Position numbers and translations under genes: made by a program. From Planctomycetota bacterium (GTDB lineage Bacteria; Planctomycetota; UBA1135; GCA-002686595): DNA of 64,000 nt. The stretch lies in assembly GCA_020638855.1 (NCBI GenBank), contig JACKHT010000005.1, positions 124,001 to 188,000 on the forward strand, written 5' to 3'. Shown here one piece after another: positions 28,601-36,978 of the stretch (positions are counted from its first letter, which is position 1; each line of letters begins with the position of its first letter). The notes under the pieces are model-generated. The model ran no database searches, was not told the DNA's origin, and saw nothing but the letters and a program-made list of their open reading frames with translations.

Positions 28601-29205
28601 TGTATTGGGATGCGTTGCGCCTCGCCGTTGGCGACATGGACGGCACCCAGCGGGTGACGACGCTCGAGCCCACTTCGGCCGACCTGTGGGACCGCGGTTT
28701 CAGCGCACCGATTTTGAGCACCGACCCCACGCAACCCGAACGCTTCGATTGGAACGTCTTGGCGACCGGCCCGCGTTGGAACCAGCACCCTGGCATGTAC
28801 ACCCGCTATGGCGATTGCTTGCCGCTGTTGCAAGCAATCGACGACCGCTTCGTGATCCTGGGTAGCGGCGATGCCTTGACTCTGCGCTTCGATGCGGGCC
28901 AGGTGCCCGCCCTGGCCCCGGGATTCCAGCGCAGCTTCTTGGTCTTCTTCGACGGCTGGGCCAAGGACCGCGACCCCAACACGGTCCAAGCCCTCGCGGT
29001 CGAACCGCTCCCCTTCCACGGCATGGGTTCCTACCCGTATCCGGCGGACAAGGCTTTCCCTAGCGATGAATCCCACGAGCGCTGGCGGCGCGAGTGGAAC
29101 ACGCGCCCTGCGCGGCAACGCATTGCGCCGCTCTCGACGCAACAACTCGACGCGTGGATCGGACGGGATCCCTGGCCAACGCTTGCCACTGTCCAGCGCC
29201 GCTAA
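25696..29205 (+). CDS. TPR, FG-GAP (VCBS) and ASPIC/UnbV lipoprotein (1169 residues)
   Basis: A lipoprotein signal ends at LGCG (Cys25). Residues ~55-270 are helical TPR-like. Residues ~290-610 contain FG-GAP/VCBS repeats with Ca-binding-like Asp loops (DFNGDRLADL, DLSRDGYLDLLV, DYDHDGDLDVL, DFDADQDVDFLVG, DVDGDGLVDAL). An ASPIC/UnbV domain spans ~625-695 (ADVVRVTWPNGVSRSELDVE). The last ~470 residues form an additional domain rich in Trp, Tyr and Pro that I cannot name. Such proteins sit at the outer surface and bind ligands through the beta-propeller. The start at 25696 is chosen because the lipobox follows; the upstream frame is non-coding. Confidence 0.9.
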   Translation: MNQAQPQITRWVSISLLVCAATLGCGKQPTPPAPGPTPSGAPDRAGEKETPWSQLHNLAYERSAYYANLEEWPEAREAMAPILKDERATSEDWVRAATIEMQAGAPAQAKLYLERGQVDGKDSPAARYVRARLASMESDSLETARGLYEGLLQEVPQCLATKYALGRVLEDMDPPDDATWEANQARAQDLYRQVLDLGLENGGAWYVSALYRMYVLSLEDPDPSVRAKYEAAWRGLESVGAKAVSVSVLNEGTLAVIAPPKPQGNTARPTRGAPEYRLRSKLAMPAEASDLQVHDFNGDRLADLAWLDGQGLTVQLQGEAGSFEARAWLGSKATRWLAADLSRDGYLDLLVAEGAEVVLYDVDAPTGEANDFAPKPSGIRVSLPAAPADWTWIDYDHDGDLDVLAVGSFGLRLLRNDGAGRIPERPADQARGGFTDVTDTLGVACTRPLAWCAIEDFDADQDVDFLVGGEGITLLASSLRGGAFEDRTEAFFGAQRPNASKPMLADVDGDGLVDALYARDGLLQWRFQGGPERDRQILTQAQVTPLATDLDLDGQVDVIWPENDRLATGLLAAGQASQTPLKLAAPEGPSLGLMVAEMDRDPKAPVALEVLRRTPSSLEIWENPKPQGNGLRLGYHGKKDNADGIGAVVEVRAAGLYRRVFYRGSEVIFGLGQAPRADVVRVTWPNGVSRSELDVEGGDPLAEDPGLGIQTEGLIGSCPFLYAWNGESYGFISDVLGITPLGLPMAPGMLVPPDHDEYVLVKGSQLQPKDGFYELQFTEELREVTYLDRTQLLVIDHPVGSELQPNERFCFPPFPTPEPQLFADPLPPIRAMGSDGQDWSSELAQVDDRYATPAKPLRGQFLGLSEPHWLELAFDPDQTQGAKRLRLVCTGWFYWTDASVNMATAYTPDLEFTPPILSVPVAGPDGETWVPIGPPVGFPAGKTKTMVLDLTGLIDASDPRIRIDCSLTLYWDALRLAVGDMDGTQRVTTLEPTSADLWDRGFSAPILSTDPTQPERFDWNVLATGPRWNQHPGMYTRYGDCLPLLQAIDDRFVILGSGDALTLRFDAGQVPALAPGFQRSFLVFFDGWAKDRDPNTVQALAVEPLPFHGMGSYPYPADKAFPSDESHERWRREWNTRPARQRIAPLSTQQLDAWIGRDPWPTLATVQRR

Positions 29206-29236
29206 CCCGCGGGCATTTGCAAGTCGACCACGATCG

Positions 29237-29875
29237 CTAAAGCAGCAACCGTCGGAAGTCGATCAGCACGTCGGCCTTGATGAACGCCACGCCCAGATCG
29301 CGCGGCTTCAGCTCGCCGATCAACTCGCGGCGCAAGCGCAAGAACCGCCTACGTCCAGAGGCCAACTCCAAGACGGCCCGGGGTCGCGGGTCTTGGGCAC
29401 GCCCCCAGGGCTCGGTCACCTCCATCAGCCGGGCCGGAACGGCTTCCAGGGGCGAAGCGGGAAACGACCGATCGCGCGAGTTGCGCCGGGCGACCGCGAA
29501 CACGACGGGCAGGAATACGAAGGCCAAGGGGAATGGAAAGCCCACGCGCAACACGCCTCGCATCGATCCGGTCATGGCCATCAGCGCGAAGAACGCAAAG
29601 ATCAAGACGCCCTTCGGCAACCCTTCGCGTCGCCGAACAGGCACATCGAAGGCTGGCCCCTCCGCGATCACCTGCTGCAAATCGGGGTGACTCAAGAGCC
29701 GCTCCATCTCCCAGTCCCCTCCCTCTGCCTTGTTGCGCGGCGGACTGGGGCCAGCGGGCCGGGGCGGCGCCGACTCGCGGTCCGCATTCCCCACGGTCGG
29801 ATAGGCGGTCCCGCAGTAGTCACAAACCGTCTGGAGGGGGAGGGTGCGAGCACCGCAATGTTTGCAACGACTCAT
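29237..29875 (-). CDS. Zinc-ribbon membrane protein (212 residues)
   Basis: The start at 29875 gives MSRCKHCGARTL, with Cys4, Cys7, Cys18 and Cys21 forming a zinc ribbon. A Pro-rich linker follows, then two close membrane helices at ~95-140 (GVLIFAFFALMAM, FPLAFVFLPVVFAV). The soluble C-terminal ~70 residues (RAVLELASGRRRFLRLRREL) have a small beta fold slightly like DUF2500. The function is unknown. Two longer in-frame starts at 29884 and 29905 add only low-complexity residues. The gene is convergent with the UnbV lipoprotein, 31 bases away. Confidence 0.75.
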   Translation of the reverse strand: MSRCKHCGARTLPLQTVCDYCGTAYPTVGNADRESAPPRPAGPSPPRNKAEGGDWEMERLLSHPDLQQVIAEGPAFDVPVRRREGLPKGVLIFAFFALMAMTGSMRGVLRVGFPFPLAFVFLPVVFAVARRNSRDRSFPASPLEAVPARLMEVTEPWGRAQDPRPRAVLELASGRRRFLRLRRELIGELKPRDLGVAFIKADVLIDFRRLLL

Positions 29876-30090
29876 GGTGTCCATCGGAGGCCCGGAGCGG
29901 GGCACATGAACGCATCGTAAGGGGGGCTAGCCCCTGCGAACAGGCCAAATCGAAGCGGGGGATAGAGCCTTACGCGACCTGGGGCTAACCTATTCACACC
30001 TAGGATTCACGCCTAGGGGCAAGTAGCCAGGGGCAAGTTGGGGCAAGAACGCCCCCTACTCCTCCTGAACCACCCCAGATCCACTCCATC

Positions 30091-30498
30091 ATGAACTACC
30101 CCATCGAAGAAATCGAAGGCATCGGTCCCACCTTTGGCGAGAAACTGAAGGCCGCTGGCGTGCAAAACACCGCCGACCTGCTCAAGACCTGCTGCAACCC
30201 CTCCGGTCGCAAGGCGTTGGCCGAAAAGTCGGGCATCACCTACGACCACCTGCTCAAGTGGGCCAACCGGGCCGACCTGATGCGCGTCAACGGCGTGGGC
30301 AAGCAATTCAGCGAGCTGCTCGAGAATGCGGGCGTCGACACGGTCAAGGAATTGGGCACCCGCCGGGCCGACAACCTGACCGCTAAGATGACCGAAATCA
30401 ACACCGCCAAGAAGCTCGCCAAGGTCAGCCCCAACCAAGATCAAGTTCAAGGTTGGATCGACCAAGCCAAGACCATGGACGCGATCATCACCCACTGA
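30091..30498 (+). CDS. DUF4332-type helix-hairpin-helix protein
   Basis: The 135-residue protein holds two helix-hairpin-helix units: IEGIGPTFGEKLKAAGV at ~8-24 and VNGVGKQFSELLENAGVDT at ~70-88. This is the DUF4332 arrangement, related to the nucleic-acid-binding HhH of DNA repair proteins and RNA polymerase alpha. It probably binds DNA or RNA; no catalytic residues are seen. It is a single-gene unit ending in a strong hairpin. Confidence 0.88.
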   Translation: MNYPIEEIEGIGPTFGEKLKAAGVQNTADLLKTCCNPSGRKALAEKSGITYDHLLKWANRADLMRVNGVGKQFSELLENAGVDTVKELGTRRADNLTAKMTEINTAKKLAKVSPNQDQVQGWIDQAKTMDAIITH

Positions 30499-30548
30499 TG
30501 CGCCGCTGGCGCAAGCCAAGCCGAACCTCTCCGCAGCATTCGGATCGA

Positions 30549-30580
30549 GGGCCCATCCGCGCCATGACGCGGGTGGGCCC
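30549..30580. terminator. Strong bidirectional terminator hairpin
   Basis: GGGCCCATCCGCG and CGCGGGTGGGCCC make a 13-bp stem (one G-T pair) with a six-base loop, between the convergent DUF4332 and thioesterase genes. Confidence 0.75.
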
Positions 30581-30626
30581 CCGCGCTTTCAGGCGTTCCG
30601 GCGCGCAGCCTACGACTCGACCGGGT

Positions 30627-31046
30627 TCAGCCGCGTTCCAAGCAAGCCCGAAAATCTGGATCCATGGCGCGACTCTTGCCCGTTCTCGGATCGTAGCAAA
30701 CGAGCAAAGCCTCGCCCTCGCACCAAACCGTGCCGTCGGGCCCATGGATGCGATAGGCCTGCTCGAACGAACTCGTCCCGATGCGGGTGGTGCCCATGGT
30801 CAGCCGCACCGCGCACCCCCCACGACCGGGCGCCAAGAACTTGAGGTGAGTCTGGGCCAACAGGAAAGGGAACTGCGCCGAATCCAGCAACCCAAGTCCG
30901 AGGAAGTACCGATGGCGCCCCTCCTCGAACAACGTCAAGTAGATGGCGTTGTTGAGCACGCCCTGGTTGTCCTCATCGCTCCAACGGGTGAACAGCTCGC
31001 AGGCAAAGGGCAAACTCGCATCGGGGGGTACCTGGGGAAGTTCCAT
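30627..31046 (-). CDS. Acyl-CoA thioesterase, 4HBT hotdog family
   Basis: The 139-residue protein is a single hotdog domain of the 4-hydroxybenzoyl-CoA thioesterase type. The signature region is RWSDEDNQGVLNNAIYLTLFEEGR, shown here as RWSDEDNQGVLNNAIYL and FEEGR, with Asp and Glu near the usual catalytic Asp site and the conserved Asn-Asn-Ala-x-Tyr. The second half has LTMGTTRIGTSSFEQAYRI. It hydrolyses an acyl-CoA to acid and CoA in the cytoplasm; chain preference is unknown. The start at 31046 (MELPQV) is used; it is divergent from the FAD oxidase gene 99 bases away. Confidence 0.85.
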   Translation of the reverse strand: MELPQVPPDASLPFACELFTRWSDEDNQGVLNNAIYLTLFEEGRHRYFLGLGLLDSAQFPFLLAQTHLKFLAPGRGGCAVRLTMGTTRIGTSSFEQAYRIHGPDGTVWCEGEALLVCYDPRTGKSRAMDPDFRACLERG

Positions 31047-31145
31047 GCGACGCACGGTACCAGCGCCAGCCCCGCAATGCAGCCCTGCCATCCCGCTCCA
31101 AGCCTACGCTTGGCAGCCGACCCGGCTGCATCGTAGAGTGAACCC

Positions 31146-32303
31146 ATGGGGCAGCCGAGTACCGTAATCGTGGGAGGGGGCATTGCGGGGCTGGCGACGG
31201 CCTGGGGGTTGGCCCGAGCAGGTGCGGGGCCCGTCACCGTCCTCGAGCGCGAGGCGAGTCTGGGGTTTTGGTCGAGCGGTCGCAACGCGGGCATCCTACG
31301 CTCGGCCATCCCGGCCACGGCCACGCGCCAGCTGGCCCTGCGCAGCGAAGCGCGCTACCACGACTTACCGCTCGAGCTCGTGCGCCATGCGCCGGGCCCG
31401 ATCTTCGATGCGGTTGGCATGGTCTTGTGCGAAGGCGCACCGGGTTTGCCGGCGCCGCTTTGGTGGGAGGACTTCGAGGCGCTGGGTGCCGTCGAAGCCT
31501 GGAGTCCTGCCCAACTCCAAACCCGAGTCCCCTACTACCAACCCGAAGGTACGCGGGCTTGGTGGATGCCGCGCGCGGGGCGCATCCAGGTGTCCAACCT
31601 GATGACGGCGCTCGAGAGGGCTTGCCTTGAGCTTGGAGTCCAATTCCGGCTCGGTACCCGCGTTCAAGGTCTGATGCACGATGATGTGGGCCACATCACC
31701 GGCGTGCGTTTGGAGGACCGCTCCGAACAGGCGGCCGACCGCGTCGTCCTCGCCCCGGGAGCGTTCGTGGCACGCTTTGCCGAGGACTTGGGAGTCGCCT
31801 TCCCCGCCCGCACCACCCGCCGCCACTTGTTCTACGCCTTGCCCAATGGACCTTGGTCCCCCAAGGACCCAGTGGTCTGGGACGATGCAGCGGGGTTCTA
31901 TTTCCTCGGCACCGAGAACGGGGAATTGCTGCTCAGCCTGTGCGACGGCGACGATGCCGACCCCGAGCACCTGCTCGCGGACCCGCTGCTAGCGCGGCTC
32001 GCCGAGCGGCGCGTGCAGGAGAGTTTGGCGGCGCTCGGCCCGTTCGATTGGAAGCGCCGCTTGGTGGGCATCCGCACCGTGAGCGAGGACGACGTGCCCG
32101 TGCTCGGCGCACACCCGGGCCACCCGAACCTGTATTGGGTGGCTGCGCTGGGTGGCCACGGGATCACGCTTTCGTTGGCCCTGGCCGAACTGGCCTGCGA
32201 TCTCATCGAAGGGCGGTCGCTCCCCCATAGGCTGCAAGCCGCGTTGGCCTTCGACAGCCCCGAACGGGATTTCCAAACCCAGCGCGATTACCGACCTCTT
32301 TAG
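31146..32303 (+). CDS. FAD-dependent oxidoreductase, DAO family
   Basis: The 385-residue protein begins with the dinucleotide fold VIVGGGIAGLATAWGLARAG (GGGIAG at 10-15), followed by LEREASLGFWSSGRNAG. The mid-part DLGVAFPARTTRRHLFYAL and the C-terminal WVAALGGHGITLSLALAELA complete the D-amino-acid-oxidase/glycine-oxidase fold. The substrate may be an amino acid, sarcosine or hydroxy acid; it is not decided. ATG 31146 lies 99 bases from the divergent thioesterase start. Its stop codon lies in a 13-bp tandem repeat. Confidence 0.88.
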   Translation: MGQPSTVIVGGGIAGLATAWGLARAGAGPVTVLEREASLGFWSSGRNAGILRSAIPATATRQLALRSEARYHDLPLELVRHAPGPIFDAVGMVLCEGAPGLPAPLWWEDFEALGAVEAWSPAQLQTRVPYYQPEGTRAWWMPRAGRIQVSNLMTALERACLELGVQFRLGTRVQGLMHDDVGHITGVRLEDRSEQAADRVVLAPGAFVARFAEDLGVAFPARTTRRHLFYALPNGPWSPKDPVVWDDAAGFYFLGTENGELLLSLCDGDDADPEHLLADPLLARLAERRVQESLAALGPFDWKRRLVGIRTVSEDDVPVLGAHPGHPNLYWVAALGGHGITLSLALAELACDLIEGRSLPHRLQAALAFDSPERDFQTQRDYRPL

Positions 32304-32331
32304 GCAACCTCTTTAGGCGACCTCTTTGGGC
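32293..32331 (+). repeat. Three 13-bp tandem copies over the oxidase stop codon
   Basis: GACCTCTTTAGGC (32293-32305), AACCTCTTTAGGC (32306-32318) and GACCTCTTTGGGC (32319-32331). The first copy encodes the last residues and TAG stop of the FAD oxidase. Confidence 0.85.
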
Positions 32332-32364
32332 GGCCCCCTTCGGCACATACGTTAGGTGGCGGCT

Positions 32365-33636
32365 CTAGGCGACCGAGTCTTGGGCATCCAGAGGCGGCAA
32401 CGTGGCCGAACGCAACGACCAAGCGAATAGGCTGTAGAGCCCCACCAAGGCCCCGCCCGCCCCGTACATCGTCGGCGGCGACAGTTCGAGCCCCTTGTCC
32501 ATCACCCAAAAAATGGGTCCGGCCATCAGGATCCCGACGAAGTCCATCACTTCGGCCAAGCCTTGGATCGAACCGCGGCGCTTGGCCTGGGGACGGCCTT
32601 GGATCAAGCAACGGATCGGGATCGTGAACAGTCCCGAACCAAACCCCATGGCGACCAACGAGATGCGCATCGCGATCATCGAGTCGGGCAGGAGTACTAC
32701 CAGCAAAGTAGAAGAGGCCAACACCAAGAGTCCGCTGGGGATCAGGCGCCCTTCCACCCCATCGCCGCAGATGCGACCGGCAGCCCACGCGCCCAGGATC
32801 ACCCCCAACCCGGTCATAGCGTGCAAACTGGCCGTCAGCGCGTCGGGCAATTGCCGCCAAGCCCCATAGGCGATCACGATCTGCATGAACAGCGATGCCA
32901 TCATGTAGAAGAACGAACTCGACAGGATCGCACGCTTGAGGATCCGGTCGGTCCCCGTCGCGGCCCAATGGCCACGCACGCTGCGCCAGGGATTGAGGCT
33001 GACGACGCGGGTCGGGTCGTAGGCCGGCGTGCGTTGCATGCGTAGCGAGATCAGCCAACCCACCATGGCCAAAGCCACGTACACCACGCCAGCCTTCCAG
33101 AGCCGACCCCCAAAGTTTTGCGCCAGGAATCCACCGGTGACCGCCCCCGAGAGGATCGCCAGCATGGTGGCCGATTGGGTCAGCGAATTGGCCCGGGCCA
33201 AGTCCTTTTGCCCGACCAGCTCCTTGATGATGCCGTACTTGGCCGGTCCGAACAGCGCGCTTTGGGCCCCCATGCCAAACACCGTGGCCATCAAGAGCGT
33301 GTAGTTCTGCAGGCTGAAGGCCAAACAGGCGAAGCCCATGACCAGGATTTCCAGGGCGTTGGCCCACCACACGATGCGCGTCTTGGAAACGCGGTCGGCC
33401 AACGAACCCGTGATCGGACCTAAGACCACAAAGGGCAGGGCAAACAACGTTTGCGGTAAGGCTTGGCCAAACACCTGCGCCAGTTGGCTATGGGCCACCC
33501 AGGGCAGGGGATGTTCCTTGCCGAGCGAAGCCGCCAGAAACAAGACCAACGCCTTGAAGGCGTTGTCGTTGAACGCACCCAGGAACTGGGCGGCGGTCAG
33601 GGCTCCGAAGGAGCGGTGTCGAAGGAGCGAGATCAC
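32365..33636 (-). CDS. MFS transporter, LplT-like
   Basis: The 423-residue protein has 12 predicted helices. The start region FLGAFNDNAFKALVLFL and the loop FGPAKYGIIKELV are typical of LplT, the lysophospholipid flippase that works with the acyltransferase Aas. No acyltransferase domain or gene is adjacent, so lysolipid transport is a family-based inference. A related MFS efflux function is possible. The stop lies just beyond the 13-bp repeat after the convergent oxidase gene. Confidence 0.87.
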   Translation of the reverse strand: MISLLRHRSFGALTAAQFLGAFNDNAFKALVLFLAASLGKEHPLPWVAHSQLAQVFGQALPQTLFALPFVVLGPITGSLADRVSKTRIVWWANALEILVMGFACLAFSLQNYTLLMATVFGMGAQSALFGPAKYGIIKELVGQKDLARANSLTQSATMLAILSGAVTGGFLAQNFGGRLWKAGVVYVALAMVGWLISLRMQRTPAYDPTRVVSLNPWRSVRGHWAATGTDRILKRAILSSSFFYMMASLFMQIVIAYGAWRQLPDALTASLHAMTGLGVILGAWAAGRICGDGVEGRLIPSGLLVLASSTLLVVLLPDSMIAMRISLVAMGFGSGLFTIPIRCLIQGRPQAKRRGSIQGLAEVMDFVGILMAGPIFWVMDKGLELSPPTMYGAGGALVGLYSLFAWSLRSATLPPLDAQDSVA

Positions 33637-33732
33637 GGGTGTCGAACCGCGATCCTAGCTCACAGCAACCAAGTTTTCGCGTTCAAAGCCTCCCGCAGGA
33701 AAGCGTCAATCCCCCCAGGGAGCCGACTCCGA

Positions 33733-36015
33733 TCAGCGGGCCAGCGGACTGACCACCCAGCGGGGCGCTTCTGCCCCCTGCGCTTGGGACCCATCCAGGA
33801 TCGCCTGGACTTGGGGATACTTCAGGAAGAACTCGAGCAAGGAACCGGTGTCAGGCGTTTCGTCGGCCGCCCGTCCGTCGAGCAAGCGGGCCACGCTGGC
33901 CGCCAAAGCCAACGAATCGGGGTCTTCGCTCCCCCCATCCGACATCGTCTTGAGCGAAGCCTGATCGAGCGCCGCTTGCAACGATTCGTGCCAGGCCGCG
34001 CTCGAATCCACACCATGGACGTACACGGCGGTCACTCCGCCGGGCTGGGTGCGCTGCAAGAGATCTTGTACCAAGCGTTCGGGATCACGATCGGAAGCCA
34101 GCTGCGCGCGGGCCTGGGAAACGGGGGACGGAGAAGGGCCTGCCAAGGCGGCTTCCACCGGCGCATGGTTTTGCCAGGGACCGGTACGGTGCTGACGGGC
34201 TTTTTGCATGCCAATGATGGCCCCCAGGAACAAGCAGGCCACCAGCGCCTTCCGCGAGGATTGCTTGCCCTTACCCTTGCCCGAACGACAAGCCCACGTC
34301 CATGACTTGCGCCGGGTTTTGGTTGCGGTGGGTTGCACCGGATCCGCGGACGGCACGGCCTCGACCATGGGTTCGGCCGAGCCCTTGCCCCAGGAAGGCA
34401 AGTGCTTGGGCTTGACCGAGTCCAAGTTCTTATGCTGCAACAGGAAGGCCAGGTCCTCGCGCATTTCGCGCGCGGTGGCATAGCGCGACTCGTGTTCGGC
34501 CATGGCGCGGCGCACGATCCAACCCAACGCCGGCGGGCAAGGCCGCTGCAAGCGCGACAGGTTGCCGTGGGCCGGGAAGGTGCCCTCGAGCATCGAGAAC
34601 AACACCGCCCCAGCCGAATAGATGTCAAACTTGGCCGCGTCCACGTTGCGCACCTGGGCGCCGCGCATGGCGAGCCGCACCATCTCCGGGTCGCGGTAAT
34701 ACTCGGTCCCGTGCGTGGTCAGCGTCAAGGCCGAGGCCAAGGGCGTCAAGAGCCCCAAGTCCACCACGTGCAGGCGTCCTTGGTTCACGATCAGGTTGGC
34801 GGGCTTGATGTCCTTGTGCCACAGACCGTTGGAGTGAAAACGGTCGAGCTCGGTCAAGAGGTCGAGCTGCAAGGCCAACACGTCGTTCAACCGCTTGGCA
34901 TCCAAAGGTGCCTGCGAACCCGTGCTGGCTCCCTGGTCGAGCCCGTGCAATCGCGCGATATACGTGTCCAGGGTGTCCCCCGGCACGAACGGCATGACGT
35001 AGAACAGGCCGTCTTCGCCCGAGTGGTGCTCGAAGACTTGCCCCAAACGGCGTGCGGCATCCAGGGCCCGTCCTTCGCGCAGGATCCCGCTCATGTGCGC
35101 TCCGCTCATCAGCGAGAACGATTTGATCACCACCCTGGACGGCAACGCGATGCCACGTTCGGCCATCAGGCGCGCGTGGCTGGCGGAGGGCTCGGCCAAG
35201 AACAGCCGCGCTCCACTACCACCGCGCGGCATTTCCGACTTCACCTTGTAGCCTTCAAATTCGGGGATCGCCCCGGATGTTCCTTTGCTGCGCGCGAACG
35301 TGGTGCTGGCAAACCCCGGACCATCGCCCGTCGCATCGGACTCGTCGGGTTGTAGGCCAAGACGGCTCAGGCGTTGCCCCAAGTGGCGCCCCGCCGCTTC
35401 GAGGTGTTCGCTGGCCTTGCGCATCCCGGCGCGAGCCCGCTCCAAGGCCTGTTGGCGGGCGGTTTCGTCGTTGAAAGACTCCGCGAAGGCTTCGTAGGTG
35501 CCGCGTACCGTGTGCCCCGCGTGCACCACGGCGGGCTGCACGAGGTGCAACCCGCGGGCGATGCGCCCCGGCAGGCGAACGGCCTGCACCAAAACCCAGC
35601 GAGCCACCCGGAAGGGCAGCGTGATTGCCCACCAAAGGAACGCGAAGGCCGCCCGGACTCCCCGCGCGAGGGCGCGCAGGAATTGGATCCCGAGCCAAAC
35701 CAAAAGCACCACCAGCGCGATTTGGGCCGCATCTTCGAACCGATGGGCCCAGACCGGTTGCGGACTCATCCCGTAGGAAACGGTGTGGCTGGTGAACCGC
35801 GGCGGGTCCAAAATCGTGACGCCGGATTTTTGGGGGCCGGATTCGGTGTCCACCAGCAGCGTCTTCTGACCCGGGGCCTCCAGCATCAGCGCGCCCGACT
35901 CACCATCGCGACCCGGAAGGATCGTCACCGAGTCGTCCCCGTACAAACTCTTCGATACCTTGGTTTGGGCCGAGGCGGTGCGGTTTGCCGGGGGGTAGTA
36001 CGTTTGAGGGCTCAC
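33733..36015 (-). CDS. Membrane Ser/Thr protein kinase (760 residues)
   Basis: An N-terminal ~95-residue soluble segment is followed by two hydrophobic helices (~99-113 and ~123-140), a charged helical stretch and the kinase domain (~255-530). Visible are the Gly-rich loop PRGGSGARLF, the ATP-binding VVIKSF (Lys298), HKDIKPAN (His400, Asp402, Asn407) and DLG (Asp419) in place of DFG. The activation region continues GTEYYRDPEM. A Lys-rich stretch and a third hydrophobic segment near 615-630 precede a ~130-residue C-terminal sensor-like part. HKD and DLG are variant motifs but keep the acidic residues. It lies 32 bases downstream of the sigma factor gene, so kinase and sigma factor are one operon. 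Confidence 0.9.
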   Translation of the reverse strand: MSPQTYYPPANRTASAQTKVSKSLYGDDSVTILPGRDGESGALMLEAPGQKTLLVDTESGPQKSGVTILDPPRFTSHTVSYGMSPQPVWAHRFEDAAQIALVVLLVWLGIQFLRALARGVRAAFAFLWWAITLPFRVARWVLVQAVRLPGRIARGLHLVQPAVVHAGHTVRGTYEAFAESFNDETARQQALERARAGMRKASEHLEAAGRHLGQRLSRLGLQPDESDATGDGPGFASTTFARSKGTSGAIPEFEGYKVKSEMPRGGSGARLFLAEPSASHARLMAERGIALPSRVVIKSFSLMSGAHMSGILREGRALDAARRLGQVFEHHSGEDGLFYVMPFVPGDTLDTYIARLHGLDQGASTGSQAPLDAKRLNDVLALQLDLLTELDRFHSNGLWHKDIKPANLIVNQGRLHVVDLGLLTPLASALTLTTHGTEYYRDPEMVRLAMRGAQVRNVDAAKFDIYSAGAVLFSMLEGTFPAHGNLSRLQRPCPPALGWIVRRAMAEHESRYATAREMREDLAFLLQHKNLDSVKPKHLPSWGKGSAEPMVEAVPSADPVQPTATKTRRKSWTWACRSGKGKGKQSSRKALVACLFLGAIIGMQKARQHRTGPWQNHAPVEAALAGPSPSPVSQARAQLASDRDPERLVQDLLQRTQPGGVTAVYVHGVDSSAAWHESLQAALDQASLKTMSDGGSEDPDSLALAASVARLLDGRAADETPDTGSLLEFFLKYPQVQAILDGSQAQGAEAPRWVVSPLAR

Positions 36016-36047
36016 GCTGGACTCCTGAAATGGGATGCCTGGGGCGC

Positions 36048-36788
36048 TCAGGGAATTGGACTCGGGTCTTGGCGATGGGTGAGCCGAGCGTAGATGTCCG
36101 CGAGCGCCTGGTCGAAGGTGGGGTTCAGCTCCTTATTGGGATTCCAGGTGAGCCCGTTGCGCTCCAATTCGTGATCTTCCTCGGGCGTGAACGAATAGCG
36201 CGAAAACACGCTCCCCAGGTGGATCCAGAGCTGTTCGCGCACCTTGGTCAGGCAGCGCGAAACCGCCGAAACCGACAACCCCAAGTCCTCGGCCACCTCA
36301 GAACCGCTGCGTCCCTCGAGCACGCGCTGGCGGAAGACCTCGAAGTCGGCCAGGCCCGCCTGACGTTCCACGGCCCGCAGGGCGGCTTGGATCTTGGCAT
36401 CGAAGATTTGCTCCTCGTAGGCCCCATCGGGCGAAAGGCCCCCATCGGCGGTATCCGCGGCGGCATCCAGGGCCACCGGCTTGGAGCCTTCGCCGCGCTT
36501 TTGGGCCATGCGTCGGTCGATTTCGTCCCCCAACGTGTAGCGGGCGATGCTGAACAGCCATGTGGAGAAACGTGCCCCCTTGCTGGGATCGTGGCGGTCG
36601 ATGGCGCTGGCCAGGGCCGTCAGGGTTTCCTGGGACAGGTCCTGGGCCGTCTCCCAGCCGATCCTACCGGCCCCCCAGCGCTGCAGTTGAGCGCGCAGGA
36701 TGGGACCAAAGTTCTCCCAAAGCTCGAACCAAGCCTCGGAGTCGCGCTCGCGCAGGCGGCGCACAAAGTGGGTGCTGGTGGGATTCAT
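36048..36788 (-). CDS. ECF-type RNA polymerase sigma factor
   Basis: The 246-residue protein has sigma region 2 (~7-95, with AQDLSQETLTALASAI and FSTWLFSIARYTLGDEIDRR) and region 4 (~130-185, with SGSEVAEDLGLSVSAVSRCL as the helix-turn-helix). A ~60-residue C-terminal extension rich in Asn, Asp and Glu follows. ECF factors linked to Ser/Thr kinases are typical of Planctomycetota; the kinase probably controls the factor by phosphorylation in place of an anti-sigma. The start at 36788 (MNPTSTH) fits the domain start; the open frame continues upstream through non-coding DNA. The gene is divergent from the coiled-coil gene at 36979. Confidence 0.9.
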   Translation of the reverse strand: MNPTSTHFVRRLRERDSEAWFELWENFGPILRAQLQRWGAGRIGWETAQDLSQETLTALASAIDRHDPSKGARFSTWLFSIARYTLGDEIDRRMAQKRGEGSKPVALDAAADTADGGLSPDGAYEEQIFDAKIQAALRAVERQAGLADFEVFRQRVLEGRSGSEVAEDLGLSVSAVSRCLTKVREQLWIHLGSVFSRYSFTPEEDHELERNGLTWNPNKELNPTFDQALADIYARLTHRQDPSPIP

Positions 36789-36912
36789 GGGGGCACTCCA
36801 GGGTACGGGGTGGGCCGTGTTTCCTTCGAGTCCGCGTCCATTTTCGCGATTCCGTGCAAAACGGCCACAGGATTTCCCAACAAGTGTCTGAGGGTGGGAG
36901 TCCCCCCCACAG

Positions 36913-36959
36913 GACGCCCAAAACCCACGACACCCAAAACCCACGTCACCCAAGACCAC
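36913..36959 (+). repeat. Three 16-bp tandem copies in the divergent promoter region
   Basis: GACGCCCAAAACCCAC (36913-36928), GACACCCAAAACCCAC (36929-36944) and a decayed third copy (36945-36959) lie 20 bases upstream of the coiled-coil gene start and ~125 bases from the sigma factor start. They could be binding sites or a slippage product. Confidence 0.75.
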
Positions 36960-36978
36960 CAAGCCAAGGGATACCCAT

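Noticed and set aside
30013..30519. Antisense open frame over the DUF4332 gene
   Set aside because: Shadow of the sense HhH protein; the sense frame has a known domain.
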